Part shown: positions 7,978 to 17,578 of the stretch, piece by piece
How positions within the stretch are numbered: the stretch's first letter is position 1
Layout: each line of letters opens with the position of its first letter
From: Actinophytocola sp963826035
GTDB taxonomy: Bacteria; Actinomycetota; Actinomycetes; Mycobacteriales; Pseudonocardiaceae
Assembly: GCA_963826035.1 (NCBI GenBank)
Contig: CAWGVZ010000018.1
Location: forward strand, 124,001-188,000
Direction: 5' to 3'
DNA length: 64,000 bases
Made by a program: the position numbers and the translations under genes
The notes under the pieces: generated by a model
What the model was told of the DNA's origin: nothing
The model's input: the letters and a program-made list of their open reading frames with translations, nothing else
Database searches by the model: none

Positions 7978-8616
7978 ATGAAGCTGACGGTGTTCGGCGC
8001 GACCGGAGGAATCGGCGGCCAGGTGGTGCGCCAGGCGCTGGCCGCGGGCCACACGGTGACGGCCGTGGTGCGCGATCCGGCCAGGTTCACGGTCGAGGAG
8101 GACCCGGCGTTGCACGTCGCCACGGTCCCGGACCTCACGGACGTGCCGCTGCTGACGGCCGCGCTGTCCGGCAGCGACGTGGCGATCTCCGGGATCGGGC
8201 CCCGTAAACCCAAGGACGTCACGGTCGCCTCGAGCACCACCCGAGCCATCCTGACGGCGCTGACCCACGCGGGCGTCGCGCGGTTCCTGGCGGTGAGTGC
8301 CGCACCGGTAGGCCCGACCCCGCACGACGAGGGCTTCCTCAACCGGCGCCTGCTCTATCCCATCACCCGGCGGCTCCTGCGGCGCATCTACGGTGACCTG
8401 GCGGTGATGGAGGCCGACATGGCGGCCAGCGGTCTCCGGTGGACGGTCGTGCGCCCGCCCCGCCTGCACGACAAGCCACGCGGCGAGTACCGCACGGCCA
8501 TCGGCGCGAACGTCCCACGTGGACACTTCGCGTCACGTGCCGAGGTGGCGCACGCCATGCTGGCCATGGTCGACGACCCGGACACCTTCGGCAAGGCGGT
8601 CGGTATCGCCCGCTGA
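7978..8616 (+). CDS. NAD(P)-binding oxidoreductase (atypical short-chain / NmrA-like)
   Basis: A 212-residue Rossmann-fold protein beginning MKLTVFGATGGIGGQVV, with the GATGGIG dinucleotide-binding motif at residues 7-13. The middle has a SAAPVGPTP segment and the C-terminal part has WTVVRPPRL, as in NAD(P)H-binding NmrA/SDR-like proteins. The substrate is unknown; relatives next to MarR regulators often respond to redox or aromatic stress. The ATG at 7978 starts exactly at the first strand, and a longer form would cross the operator. Confidence 0.8.
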   Translation: MKLTVFGATGGIGGQVVRQALAAGHTVTAVVRDPARFTVEEDPALHVATVPDLTDVPLLTAALSGSDVAISGIGPRKPKDVTVASSTTRAILTALTHAGVARFLAVSAAPVGPTPHDEGFLNRRLLYPITRRLLRRIYGDLAVMEADMAASGLRWTVVRPPRLHDKPRGEYRTAIGANVPRGHFASRAEVAHAMLAMVDDPDTFGKAVGIAR

Positions 8617-8623
8617 CGGTCTA

Positions 8624-9180
8624 CTATCCCTCCGGTTCGGCGAGGAGGCGGAGGAGGATCCGGTCCGCCTCGGCGGACAGGTCGAGGCCGGCCAGCATCT
8701 CGCGCCGGGCCGCCAGTTCGCGCAACACACGGCCCGGCCCGTGGCGGGAGATGACAAAGCCGTCCTCCGGAAGGACGGCGACGTCCCAGAGGGGACGACC
8801 GACACCGTCGATGACCAGGCCATGGCCGTCCTGACGGTCCACTTCCCGCCAGCTGAAGTCCAGACCGGCTTCCTCGGCGGCCTGGCGAGCCAGGCGTTCC
8901 TCACCGCGCCACCGGTCCAGCAACGGCTCGGCGACCGGATCGGCGCGGCCGCGGCGTTCGGTGAAGGTCGGCTGCCAGGAGGTCCGGTAGCCGGGCATCC
9001 CGGCGTACGCGTACGCCAGCAGCCGGACGAACCCGGTGCGGCGGGCCCGGATCTCCTGGTTCGCGCGCGGCCGGGCGGCCGACTGCCGGGCACGGGAGGC
9101 AGCCGCGGACACTCATCCAGGTCGATCCGCCCGCCGTACTTGGCGTCCTCGGCCAGCTGGCGGTCGAGAAACTGTGTAAG
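8624..9180 (-). pseudogene. Degenerate hypothetical gene with DUF6221-like segments
   Basis: The main frame (GTG at 9112 to stop 8624, 162 codons) contains segments reminiscent of DUF6221 proteins: RLLAYAYAGMPGYRTSWQP and FVISRHGPGRVLRELAARRE. Upstream in another frame (about 9180-9113) is LTQFLDRQLAEDA, which looks like a DUF6221 N-terminus but has no start codon. The pieces are out of frame and in an unusual order, suggesting a decayed or rearranged copy. It follows the NTF2-like gene on the same strand. The 162-codon part may still be translated. The function is unknown. Confidence 0.4.
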
Positions 9181-9191
9181 GACGCAGGTCC

Positions 9192-9626
9192 TCAGGGCCG
9201 GCGCAGGGTGGCCATCGCACGGTCGGTCTCCCAGAACGCGCGCATCGACCGGATGAGGCCGTCGTCGTTCACCCGGTAGACGAACACGCCCTCCGTGTCC
9301 ACTGTGGCCCCACCGGCCAGGATCGCCGTGATGGTGCCGACGTTGGCCACCTCGTCGCCCGCGGCGAACGAGTCCTTTATGGAGAACACGAACCGTTCCA
9401 CGTTGGCGATCGTCATGTCCCAGAACGCACTGATGCCCGCGTGGCCGTGGTGACCGTTGCCCGTCGGGTCGAACATCGAGATGCCCACCGGGTCCTCGAT
9501 CACGGCGTCCTCGGCGAACAGCGCGATCCATTCGTCCTTCGCGCCGCGTGACACCGCGTCCATCGAGCGGCGGGACGCGGTGCGCGCCGGGTGGGTGGCT
9601 TCCGGGGCGGTCCAGGTGATAGTCAC
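9192..9626 (-). CDS. NTF2-like / SnoaL-like protein, steroid-cluster isomerase candidate
   Basis: A 144-residue single-domain protein with the cone-shaped NTF2-like fold expected from its pattern: an N-terminal helix, DEWIALFAEDAVIEDPVG, GHAGISAFWDMTIANVERF, and C-terminal strands ending in MRAFWETDRAM. Ketosteroid isomerases and SnoaL cyclases share this fold, and the operon context suggests a steroid-CoA substrate, but no catalytic role can be proved. The GTG at 9626 overlaps the stop of the upstream LLM gene (GTGA), so translation is coupled. It ends the KstR-controlled DUF35-ltp4-ltp3-LLM operon. Confidence 0.75.
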   Translation of the reverse strand: MTITWTAPEATHPARTASRRSMDAVSRGAKDEWIALFAEDAVIEDPVGISMFDPTGNGHHGHAGISAFWDMTIANVERFVFSIKDSFAAGDEVANVGTITAILAGGATVDTEGVFVYRVNDDGLIRSMRAFWETDRAMATLRRP

Positions 9627-10488
9627 AGTTTCCCCATGATGTCCTCGGCGAAGCGCTTCATGCCGTCCTTCTTATCCTGCAGCGGTCCGTCCAGCGCGAC
9701 GCCGTAGAACACCCACGGCACCACGATCGCGTCGGTCACGCCGGCCTCGGCCTGCGCGCGATATCCGTCCACACCGAACCGGTCGATGCAGACCGCCTGG
9801 ATCTCGAACGGGTCCCGGTCCCGGCCGTACTCGGCGCGCAGCTCGGCCAGACGGGCGACCACCGAACGCAGGTCCTCGTACTTGATCATGGCGGACGTCC
9901 AGCCGTCGCCCGTGCGAGCGGCCCGGCGCAGCGCCGCCTCCGTGTGCCCGCCGACGTAGACCGGCACCGGCTCGGTGGGCGCGGGGCTCATCTGGAGCTT
10001 GTCGAAGTCGTAGAACTTCCCGTGGTACTCCACCATCCCGCCGCCGAGGATCAGCCGGATCACCTCGACCGCCTCGTCGGCACGGGCACCGCGGTGGTCG
10101 AACTGACCGCCGCACCAGCGGGACTCCTCGGGCGACCAGCCGAGCCCGATGCCGAGCCCGAACCGGTTGCCCGTGAGTGCCGCCACCGACCCGATCTGGC
10201 GGGCGAGCAGCACCGGGTTGCGCGGGTTGAGCTTGAGCACCTGGGTGTAGTAGCGGATGGTCGAGGTGACGGCGCCCATGGCGGCGGTCGCGACGAACGG
10301 GTCCGCCCATGGCGTGTCGGCGTCCCAGAACCGGCTGCCGTCCGGAGTGTACGGATAGGACGCCGACACCTGTTCGGAGTAGAACAGCGAGTCCGGCAGC
10401 GCGATCGAGGAGTACCCGCATGCCTCGGCCGTACGAGCCAGCTCGGTCAGCTGGTCCAGCGGGCTCAACGCGATCCCGACAGTGAACT

Positions 10489-10492
<4 letters not shown>
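9623..10492 (-). CDS. LLM-class F420-dependent oxidoreductase
   Basis: A 289-residue luciferase-like monooxygenase-fold protein: start MKFTVGIALSPLDQLTELA, the core LGIGLGWSPEE, and the conserved VPVYVGGHTEAALRRAA segment. Such enzymes use coenzyme F420 (or FMN) in hydride transfers. Position in the steroid operon suggests a CoA-thioester intermediate as substrate. The ATG at 10492 overlaps the ltp3 stop (ATGA). A second, different LLM protein lies at 14868. Relatives of this shorter type occur in actinobacterial sterol clusters, but the precise reaction is unknown. Confidence 0.85.
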
Positions 10493-11642
<1,150 letters not shown>

Positions 11643-11643
<1 letters not shown>

Positions 11644-12698
11644 CAGTCACCGCCTTCCAGCAGGCACACGAGGTTCTGTTGCAGCGCGGGTCCGCTGGTG
11701 GCGTGGGCGAGTGCCCGGTCGGCCGCCCCGGCGCTGACCCGGGTGGCCGCCTCGCCGATGCGGGCCAGCCCGGCGGCGAACATGGGGTTGCCCGTGAGCA
11801 CGCCGCCCGACGGGTTGATCCCGACCTCGTCACCGAGGCCGAGTGCCTGGCGCAGCAACAGTTCCTGGTGGGTGAACGGGGCGTGCAGCTCGGCGAGCGT
11901 GACGCCGTCGATGCCCAGCGCCTTCGCGGCGGCCACTGTGGACGGTGACGCCGTGAGGTTCCGTGCGGTCAGGTGGGCCGACTCGACCCGGTGCTCCATC
12001 CCCACGATCCGGGCCGGGCGCTCGACCAACTGCCTGGCCCGCGCCGTCGACGCGAGCACCACCACGGCGGCGCCGTCGGTGATCGGCGCGCAGTCGTGGG
12101 CGCGCAACGGATCCGCCACGTGGGGGCGGGCCAGCAGTTCGTCGGCCGTCACGTGTTCGGCCACCTGCGCGTGGGGGTTGGCCGTGGCGTCGGCGCGGCT
12201 GCGCGCGGCGACCTCGGCCATGGCCCGCTCGTCCCAGAGCCCGCCGTCGATGCCCAGCCGGGCCTGCATGGCCGCGATGCTCACGGAGTCCGGCCACAGC
12301 GGCGCGACCGTGTACGGGTCGAGCTGCATGGTCAGCACCCGGCGCAGGTGTCCGGCCGACGACTTGCCGAACCCGTACACCAGCGCGGTCTCCGCCTCGC
12401 CCGTCAGGATCTTCACCCAGGCCTCGTAGAGCGCCCACGCGGCGTCGGCCTCCACATGGGACTCGTGGATGGGCGGGAACGCGCCGATCGCGTCGACCGC
12501 CGAGATGAACGAGAACGCCCGCCCGGCAAGGTAGTCCGACGAGCCGGAACACCAGAAGTCGATGTCCTTCTTCGTCAGCGATACCTGGTCGAGGGCCTCG
12601 CGCAGGATGGGCACGAGCATCTCGACCCCGTTGGTGGTGCCGGCGGTCTCACGCACGTTGGGCGCCTGCGCGAAGGCGACGATCGCAACGTCGGTCAT
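11643..12698 (-). CDS. ltp4: Thiolase-fold lipid-transfer protein Ltp4 (side-chain aldolase candidate)
   Basis: A 351-residue protein resembling Rv3522/Ltp4, starting MTDVAIVAFAQAPNVRET. The equivalent of the thiolase nucleophile region (IHESHVEADAAWALYEA) has no Cys, in line with an aldolase rather than a thiolase. GINPSGGVLTGNPMFAAGLAR and the final HATSGPALQQN stretch are typical. Together with Ltp3 and the DUF35 protein it would remove a C3 unit from C24-branched side chains such as that of beta-sitosterol (inferred from family). The ATG at 12698 overlaps the DUF35 stop (ATGA). Confidence 0.85.
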
Positions 12699-13651
12699 AG
12701 GTGTCCCGAGTAGGTCTCGTAGGGCGCGTCCGGTTCGCCCGTCGGCCTGAAGTGGTCGATGTTCTCGAGCGTGGTGCCCCATTCGTCCCGGGGTTTCCAC
12801 GACGCCTCGACCCGCATGCCCATGCGCACGTCGGCCGCGTCGCAGCCGAGTACCAGATGCAGGAACGCGATGTCCGCGCCGTCGAGGAGGATGTAGGCGG
12901 CCACGTACGGCGGCTTGAGGCGCTGGCCGAGGAACGGCACGTTCACGATGCAGAACGTGGTCACCACACCGCGGTCGGGCAGCTCGATCTCCTCCTCGGT
13001 CGGCACCCCGTCGGTGGGGCACGCGCCGCGCGGCGGGATGTAGACCTTGCGGCAGACCGGGCAGCGTTGGCCGAGCAGCTTGCCGTCGGCGAGCCCGCGC
13101 AGGTAGCGGCTTTCCTCGGGGGAGGCCGAGTGCAGATAGCTGAGCTGCACCGGGGTGGTGATCATGGTGATCTCGTCGGCCGTACGGGGCTCGGCGGCCG
13201 GCTCGTCGTCGGCGGGGACGAAGCAGGCGATGTCGCGGATCCCGTTGCCCTGGCCCGTTGCCCAGCTCACGCGTACCCGCAGGCCCGTGTGCATGCGGTC
13301 CTTGCTGCCCACGTCGACCGCGTGCAGCATGGGTGTGTCGGCGCCGTCGAGCAGCACCATGGCCCAGGCGAAGGGGTGCTCGAGTGGTTGCCCGGCAAGG
13401 GGTTTCGCCATCCACGTCCAGGTGGTGACGGTGCCGGTGTGCGCCACCTCCACCAGCTCGGTCACGGGCGCGCCGGTGACCGGGTCGAACTCGGGCGGCG
13501 GCACGTGCACCCGCCCGTCGGCCGACCGGCCACCCAGCACCCGCCGCCGCGCGAGTCCGGTGACGAACCGGCTCAGCGTGGGGCCGAGCGACCGGGTGTA
13601 GTCGAACCCGATGTCCAGAGGTGCGGACAGCGGCACCTGATCGACGCTCAC
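12695..13651 (-). CDS. Double OB-fold DUF35 protein, Ltp partner (Rv3521-like)
   Basis: A 318-residue protein with two DUF35-like parts: an N-terminal OB-fold region (EVAHTGTVTTWTW ... WAMVLLDGADTPML) and a C-terminal rubredoxin-like zinc ribbon (CPVCRKVYIPPRGACPTDG) plus OB-fold (VVTTFCIVNVPF ... AYILLDGADIAFLHL). DUF35 proteins bind the acyl-CoA and assemble with thiolase-fold aldolases, here probably Ltp4/Ltp3. The GTG at 13651 is chosen because upstream in-frame codons run through a KstR-type box. There is no strong ribosome-binding site, so a near-leaderless mRNA is possible. It is the first gene of the operon. Confidence 0.85.
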   Translation of the reverse strand: MSVDQVPLSAPLDIGFDYTRSLGPTLSRFVTGLARRRVLGGRSADGRVHVPPPEFDPVTGAPVTELVEVAHTGTVTTWTWMAKPLAGQPLEHPFAWAMVLLDGADTPMLHAVDVGSKDRMHTGLRVRVSWATGQGNGIRDIACFVPADDEPAAEPRTADEITMITTPVQLSYLHSASPEESRYLRGLADGKLLGQRCPVCRKVYIPPRGACPTDGVPTEEEIELPDRGVVTTFCIVNVPFLGQRLKPPYVAAYILLDGADIAFLHLVLGCDAADVRMGMRVEASWKPRDEWGTTLENIDHFRPTGEPDAPYETYSGHL

Positions 13652-13659
13652 GCACCGAG

Positions 13660-13673
13660 TGAAACACGTTCTA
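13660..13673. promoter_or_regulatory. KstR-type operator of the DUF35-ltp operon
   Basis: TGAAACACGTTCTA fits TnnAACnnGTTnnA. It lies 8 bp upstream of the chosen GTG of the DUF35 gene and would control the five-gene operon running to 9192. Confidence 0.85.
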
Positions 13674-13755
13674 GTTTGATCGGCAAGTGCCGTGAAAGCG
13701 CGATGTAAGTGGTGCTCGCCATCGTGGTCGGTCGACACCGAAGGAGGAACGCGCC

Positions 13756-14108
13756 ATGAACGACTACAGCGTCAGCATCGACACGGTGATGGGCCTGGCG
13801 GAGGACTGCTACCAGATCTTCGAGGACTACCTGGAAACCATCACTCACCTGACCGACGTCGCGCGGTCGTCGGCTGGCTCGGGGAAAACCTGCTCAGCGA
13901 GGTGAAGACCGTCGACTTCACGGCGGCCGCCCCCGGCGAGGTGCTGTACACCATGTACGACGAGGTGCAGGCGATGTGCAACGGACTCGCGGAGTCGGAG
14001 CAGGCGTACGCGGACGACGTCGCCAAGGTTCGCGACGCGGTGAACGGAGTGCCGAGCACGTTCCTGGAGCTGTACGACCTCACGGAGAACAATCCGAGCA
14101 AGGTTTGA
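13756..14108 (+). pseudogene. ESX/WXG100-like small protein gene, frame-disrupted
   Basis: The ATG at 13756 follows AAGGAGGAAC and begins MNDYSVSIDTVMGLAEDC, but this frame ends at 13905. The next frame continues smoothly from about 13860: GWLGENLLSEVKTVDFTAA, then MYDEVQAMCNGLAESEQA, ending with NNPSKV at 14108. One missing base at about 13858-13866 explains this. Restored, it would be an about 117-residue helical protein with a central GWLG, reminiscent of type VII secretion WXG100/EspC-like substrates. The match is weak. It could be a real pseudogene or a sequence error; no ESX genes are nearby. Confidence 0.5.
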
Positions 14109-14109
14109 G

Positions 14110-14190
14110 GGATGCCGGTGTGTCGGCCAACGCCGCCGAGATGGTGGTGGCGGCTGACGAGGTCGGCTTCGACGCGCAGTTTGCGGGGCA
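14110..14190 (+). pseudogene. Fragment duplicating the 5' end of the LLM gene at 14868
   Basis: About 80 bp encode AGVSANAAEMVVAADEVGFD and then drift out of similarity. The intact LLM gene has AGVPANAAEMVVAADEVGFD from 14902 on, with nearly identical DNA. The copy has no start and is cut off where the RelE toxin gene begins. It is best read as a leftover of duplication when the toxin-antitoxin segment inserted. Confidence 0.75.
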
Positions 14191-14194
14191 CTCG

Positions 14195-14452
14195 TCAGCC
14201 GACCCAGATCACCTCCAACACGTCCACCCGTCGCTGTTCCTCAAGGATCAGATATACAACCTTGCCGCGGCCGCCCGCGCCGGACACCAGTACCCGCATG
14301 TTCCCGTCCGGCTTGGCTTTGTTGTATGGCGCGCCGTTCTTAGGGATCAGTTCCAGCACGGTCAGTACCTCGGCCATCGCCTGTTCGGTTCCAGGGGGCA
14401 GCGCCTTGATCTGATCCATCGCCACTGGATCGATATCGATCTTGTAGGTCAC
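14195..14452 (-). CDS. RelE/ParE family type II toxin
   Basis: An 85-residue protein starting (GTG) TYKIDIDPVAMDQIKALP and ending EEQRRVDVLEVIWVG, the compact RelE/ParE pattern with a C-terminal strand. Such toxins cleave ribosome-bound mRNA or poison gyrase. The GTG at 14452 lies one base after the stop of the upstream antitoxin gene, the usual coupled layout for DUF6247-RelE pairs. The antitoxin gene is frameshifted, so a fully active toxin would be unneutralised unless another antitoxin or frameshifting supplies the partner. Confidence 0.8.
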   Translation of the reverse strand: MTYKIDIDPVAMDQIKALPPGTEQAMAEVLTVLELIPKNGAPYNKAKPDGNMRVLVSGAGGRGKVVYLILEEQRRVDVLEVIWVG

Positions 14453-14453
14453 G

Positions 14454-14779
14454 CTACAGGCCGAGTTCCGCCTTGAGCTGGCTCCACGGCACGCTGCCTG
14501 GTGGCGATTCGCCCGTGCGGGCTCGCTGTTCGATTTCCGCCAGCCACCGACGGTAGCCGTTGTGGCCGAGTTCTTCGGTGATGATGGCGTGGGTTCGCCA
14601 GCTCTCCAGTGTCTCGAACACCTCGGTGAGCTCCATTGTCTCGGCGGCCTTGGTCATCGCGGCTCGCCACGTGGCGTCGAAATCGGCCTGTTCTTCGGGG
14701 ATCAGAGCGGCCCGGATCTCCCGGGGGAGGCGTCCCGAAAGTTGCTCGATCGGGGCTGTTCGATGGCTTCCGCCGACAT
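14454..14779 (-). pseudogene. DUF6247-like antitoxin, frameshifted in a C homopolymer
   Basis: From ATG 14779 the first frame reads MSAEAIEQPRSSNFRDASP, then hits a run of five C (minus strand; 14727-14723). The rest of the protein is in the next frame: REIRAALIPEEQADFDATW ... VPWSQLKAELGL, stop at 14454. SPREIRAAL followed by a WRAAMTKAAETMELTEVFE helix is the DUF6247 antitoxin pattern. One more C would restore a protein of about 108 residues. The downstream frame has no start codon of its own. Decay, a sequencing error, or slippage at the run are all possible. Confidence 0.65.
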
Positions 14780-14842
14780 GTAAACACCATAGCTGACCGG
14801 CCCGACAGTCACCTGGTATCGAACGGGTGATCCATCCCGAGT

Positions 14843-14856
14843 TGTAACACGATCTA
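14843..14856. promoter_or_regulatory. KstR-type operator, one mismatch (LLM gene)
   Basis: TGTAACACGATCTA fits TnnAACnnGTTnnA except GTT is GAT. It lies 11 bp before the ATG at 14868. Binding may be weaker than at the other sites. Confidence 0.65.
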
Positions 14857-14867
14857 GCATGCTCGGC

Positions 14868-15908
14868 ATGAAACTTGGACTGCAGCTCGGGTACTGGGGC
14901 GCCGGCGTGCCGGCCAACGCCGCCGAGATGGTCGTGGCGGCCGACGAGGTCGGTTTCGACGCGGTGTTCGCCGCTGAGTCGTGGGGATCGGACGTCTTCA
15001 CGCCGTTGGCCTGGTGGGGTTCGGCCACCGAGCGGGTGCGCCTGGGGACGGCCGTGGCGCAGCTGTCGGCCCGCGCGCCGACTGCCGCCGCCATGGCCGC
15101 GCTCACCCTGGACCACCTCTCCGGCGGCCGGGCCATCCTCGGGTTGGGTGTGTCCGGGCCGCAGGTGGTGGAGGGCTGGTACGGCGCGCCGTTCGGCAAG
15201 CCGCTCGCCCGCACCCGCGAGTACATCTCGATCGTGCGGCAGGTGCTGGCCCGCGAGGCGCCGGTCACCAACGCCGGCCCGCACTACCCGCTGCCCTACA
15301 CCGGCCCCGGCGCCGACGGGCTGGGCAAACCGCTGCGCCCGATCACCCATCCGCTGCGCGCCGACCTGCCGATCTGGCTCGGCGCCGAGGGGCCGAAGAA
15401 CGTGGCGCTGGCCGGGGAGATCGCCGACGGCTGGCTGGCCGTCTACTTCTCCGACAAGCTGGCCGACCAGTACAACTCCTGGCTGGACGAGGGTTTCGCC
15501 CGGCCGGGGGCGCGCCGGTCGCGGGCCGACTTCGAGATCGCCGCGAGCGCCAGCGTGGCGGTCACCGACGACCCGGCGGCCGAGTACGACAAGCACCGGC
15601 CGATCATCGCGCTCTACGCGGGCGGCATGGGCGCGGAGGAGAAGAACTTCCACGCCGACCTGTTCCGGCGCATGGGCTACGGCGAGGTGGTCGCCGAGGT
15701 GACGGCCCGGTTCCGGGAGGGCCGCAAGGCCGAGGCGGCCGCCGCCGTGCCGGACGAGCTGGTGGCCGAGACCGCGCTCATCGGTACGGCCGAGCAGGTG
15801 CGGGCCATGGCGAAGAAGTGGGCCGACCGCGGCGTGACCATGCTGATGGTGGGCTGTAGGGACGCCGATCAGGTGCGGGCGGCCGCGACAGCGCTTGCCC
15901 AAGACTGA
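14868..15908 (+). CDS. LLM-class F420-dependent oxidoreductase (Rv3520c-like)
   Basis: A 346-residue luciferase-like protein strongly resembling the Rv3520c type: MKLGLQLGYWGAG, LAWWGSATERVRLGT, LGLGVSGPQVVEGWYG and PLARTREYI. These enzymes are predicted to use F420 and belong to sterol catabolic regulons; the reaction is not established. Two ATGs are possible (14859 and 14868). The second is chosen because the family begins MKLGLQLGYWG and the first nearly touches the operator. Its 5' end is duplicated at 14110. The stop codon lies inside the next KstR-type box. Confidence 0.88.
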   Translation: MKLGLQLGYWGAGVPANAAEMVVAADEVGFDAVFAAESWGSDVFTPLAWWGSATERVRLGTAVAQLSARAPTAAAMAALTLDHLSGGRAILGLGVSGPQVVEGWYGAPFGKPLARTREYISIVRQVLAREAPVTNAGPHYPLPYTGPGADGLGKPLRPITHPLRADLPIWLGAEGPKNVALAGEIADGWLAVYFSDKLADQYNSWLDEGFARPGARRSRADFEIAASASVAVTDDPAAEYDKHRPIIALYAGGMGAEEKNFHADLFRRMGYGEVVAEVTARFREGRKAEAAAAVPDELVAETALIGTAEQVRAMAKKWADRGVTMLMVGCRDADQVRAAATALAQD

Positions 15909-15919
15909 AACACGTTCTA
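15906..15919. promoter_or_regulatory. KstR-type operator overlapping a stop codon
   Basis: TGAAACACGTTCTA fully fits the consensus. Its first three bases are the TGA stop of the LLM gene. The next gene starts at 15930, so this 21 bp gap carries its own operator inside what otherwise looks like an operon. Confidence 0.85.
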
Positions 15920-15929
15920 GATTGGGTCG

Positions 15930-17471
15930 GTGGCCTCGATCGGATTGTGGAACATCGCCGCGGAGCAGCCGGACCTGGTAGCGGTCGTCGATCCGGACGG
16001 CCGGCAGGTGACCCATGGCGAACTGGCCGCCGCGGCCGACCGGTACGGCCGCGGCTTCCAGGCCATGGGCCTGCGACCGGGTGACGCGGTGGTGTTGTTG
16101 CTACCCAACGGCATCGACCTCGCGTCCGTCTACTTCGGAGCGTTCCAGACCGGCCTGTACGTGGTGATGGCCAACTGGCACCTGGTGGGCGCCGAGGTCG
16201 CGTACCTCATCGAGGACAGCGGCGCCAAGGCTTTCGTGGCGCACGAGCGGTTCGCGGACGTGGCGGTGGACGCCGCCACCAGGTCGGGGGTCGCCGCGAG
16301 TTTCGCCGTGGGTGACGTGCCTGGCTTCACGCCGTTGTCGGAGTTGGGTACCGGCGAGTCCGGGCGGCCGGAGGTGCGGACCGCTGGGTCGCCCATGCTG
16401 TACACGTCCGGCACCACCGGTCGTCCCAAGGGGGTGCGCCGGCCGCTGACCGGCGCCGACCCGGACGACATGCCGCCGACGTCCACCTGGTTCTTCGGCA
16501 TTTTCGGCATCAAGCCGTTCGACGGCCACGTGCACATCTGCGGATCCCCGCTGTATCACACGGCCGTGCTGAACTTCGTGGCGTTGTCCATCCAGTTAGG
16601 ACATACGGCCGTGCTCATGGACCGGTGGCGGCCGGAGGAGATGCTGCGCCTCATCGAGAAGTACCGGGTGACGCACAGCCACATGGTGCCGACCCAGTTC
16701 CGCCGGCTGCTGGAACTGCCGGACGAGGTGCGGGCGCGTTACGACGTGTCGTCGCTGCGCGTGATGATCCACGGCGCCGCACCGTGTCCGAACGAGGTCA
16801 AGCGGCGGATGCTGGAGTGGTGGGGCCCGGTGGTGACCGAGTACTACGCGGCCACCGAGGGTGGTGGCACGGTGATCGACGCGACCGAATGGCTGGCGAA
16901 GCCGGGCTCGGTCGGCCGGCCGTGGCCCGGCTCGGTGGTGAAGGTGCTCGACGAGTCCGGCGCCGAGTTGCCGGTGGGCGAACCCGGCCTGGTGTACATG
17001 CGGATGGGCACGTCGACGTTCGAGTACCACAAGGACGAGGAGAAGACCCGTGCGGCGCGGGCCGGCGACCTGTTCACGTTGGGGGACATCGGTTATCTCG
17101 ACGAGGACGGCTACTTGTTCTTGTGTGACCGCAAGAGTGACATGATCATCTCGGGCGGCGTGAACATCTATCCCGCGGAGATCGAGAACGAGCTGGCGTG
17201 TCACCCGAAGGTGGCCGACGTGGCGGTGTTCGGCGTACCGAACCCGGACTGGGGCGAGGAGATCAAGGCGGTCGTGCAACCTACGGCCGGGGTGACGGGT
17301 TCGGCCGAGCTGACCGAGGAACTCCTGGCCTTCGCGGCCGACCGGCTGGCGAAGTTCAAGCTTCCGCGCACCATCGACTACGCGGCGGAGTTGCCCCGCG
17401 ATCCGAACGGCAAGTTGTACAAGAGAAAACTGCGCGACCCGTACTGGGCCGGACGTGAACGGGCGATCTGA
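15930..17471 (+). CDS. Acyl-CoA synthetase, FadD4-like (steroid side-chain ligase candidate)
   Basis: A 513-residue ANL-family ligase that would activate a carboxylic acid to its CoA thioester through an acyl-adenylate. The P-loop YTSGTTGRPKG is at 158-168, followed by GSPLYHTAVLNF, YYAATEGGG, and the hinge and C-terminal lysine regions (GYLDEDGYLFLCDRKSD, RDPNGKLYKR). Overall it resembles Rv0214/FadD4-type ligases. The KstR-type box upstream argues for a sterol-derived acid, but the chain length is unknown. The GTG at 15930 is the first start after the operator. It has little ribosome-binding sequence. Confidence 0.88.
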   Translation: MASIGLWNIAAEQPDLVAVVDPDGRQVTHGELAAAADRYGRGFQAMGLRPGDAVVLLLPNGIDLASVYFGAFQTGLYVVMANWHLVGAEVAYLIEDSGAKAFVAHERFADVAVDAATRSGVAASFAVGDVPGFTPLSELGTGESGRPEVRTAGSPMLYTSGTTGRPKGVRRPLTGADPDDMPPTSTWFFGIFGIKPFDGHVHICGSPLYHTAVLNFVALSIQLGHTAVLMDRWRPEEMLRLIEKYRVTHSHMVPTQFRRLLELPDEVRARYDVSSLRVMIHGAAPCPNEVKRRMLEWWGPVVTEYYAATEGGGTVIDATEWLAKPGSVGRPWPGSVVKVLDESGAELPVGEPGLVYMRMGTSTFEYHKDEEKTRAARAGDLFTLGDIGYLDEDGYLFLCDRKSDMIISGGVNIYPAEIENELACHPKVADVAVFGVPNPDWGEEIKAVVQPTAGVTGSAELTEELLAFAADRLAKFKLPRTIDYAAELPRDPNGKLYKRKLRDPYWAGRERAI

Positions 17472-17578
17472 ACCTGAACATTTCCTAACAAAACGCGGTC
17501 GGCGGTACCGGTTACGCCGTAATCCCCCTAAGTTGGGTCCTGTGGGGCCGTACTCGTCCGGCCCCCGGAGAGGAATCG

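Noticed and set aside
13652..13738. N-terminal extension of the DUF35 gene to 13738
   Set aside because: It would translate through the KstR-type operator and overlap the divergent promoter; the family begins near the GTG at 13651.
14859..14867. Earlier ATG for the LLM gene
   Set aside because: It is 2 bp from the operator and the family starts at MKLGLQLGYWG.
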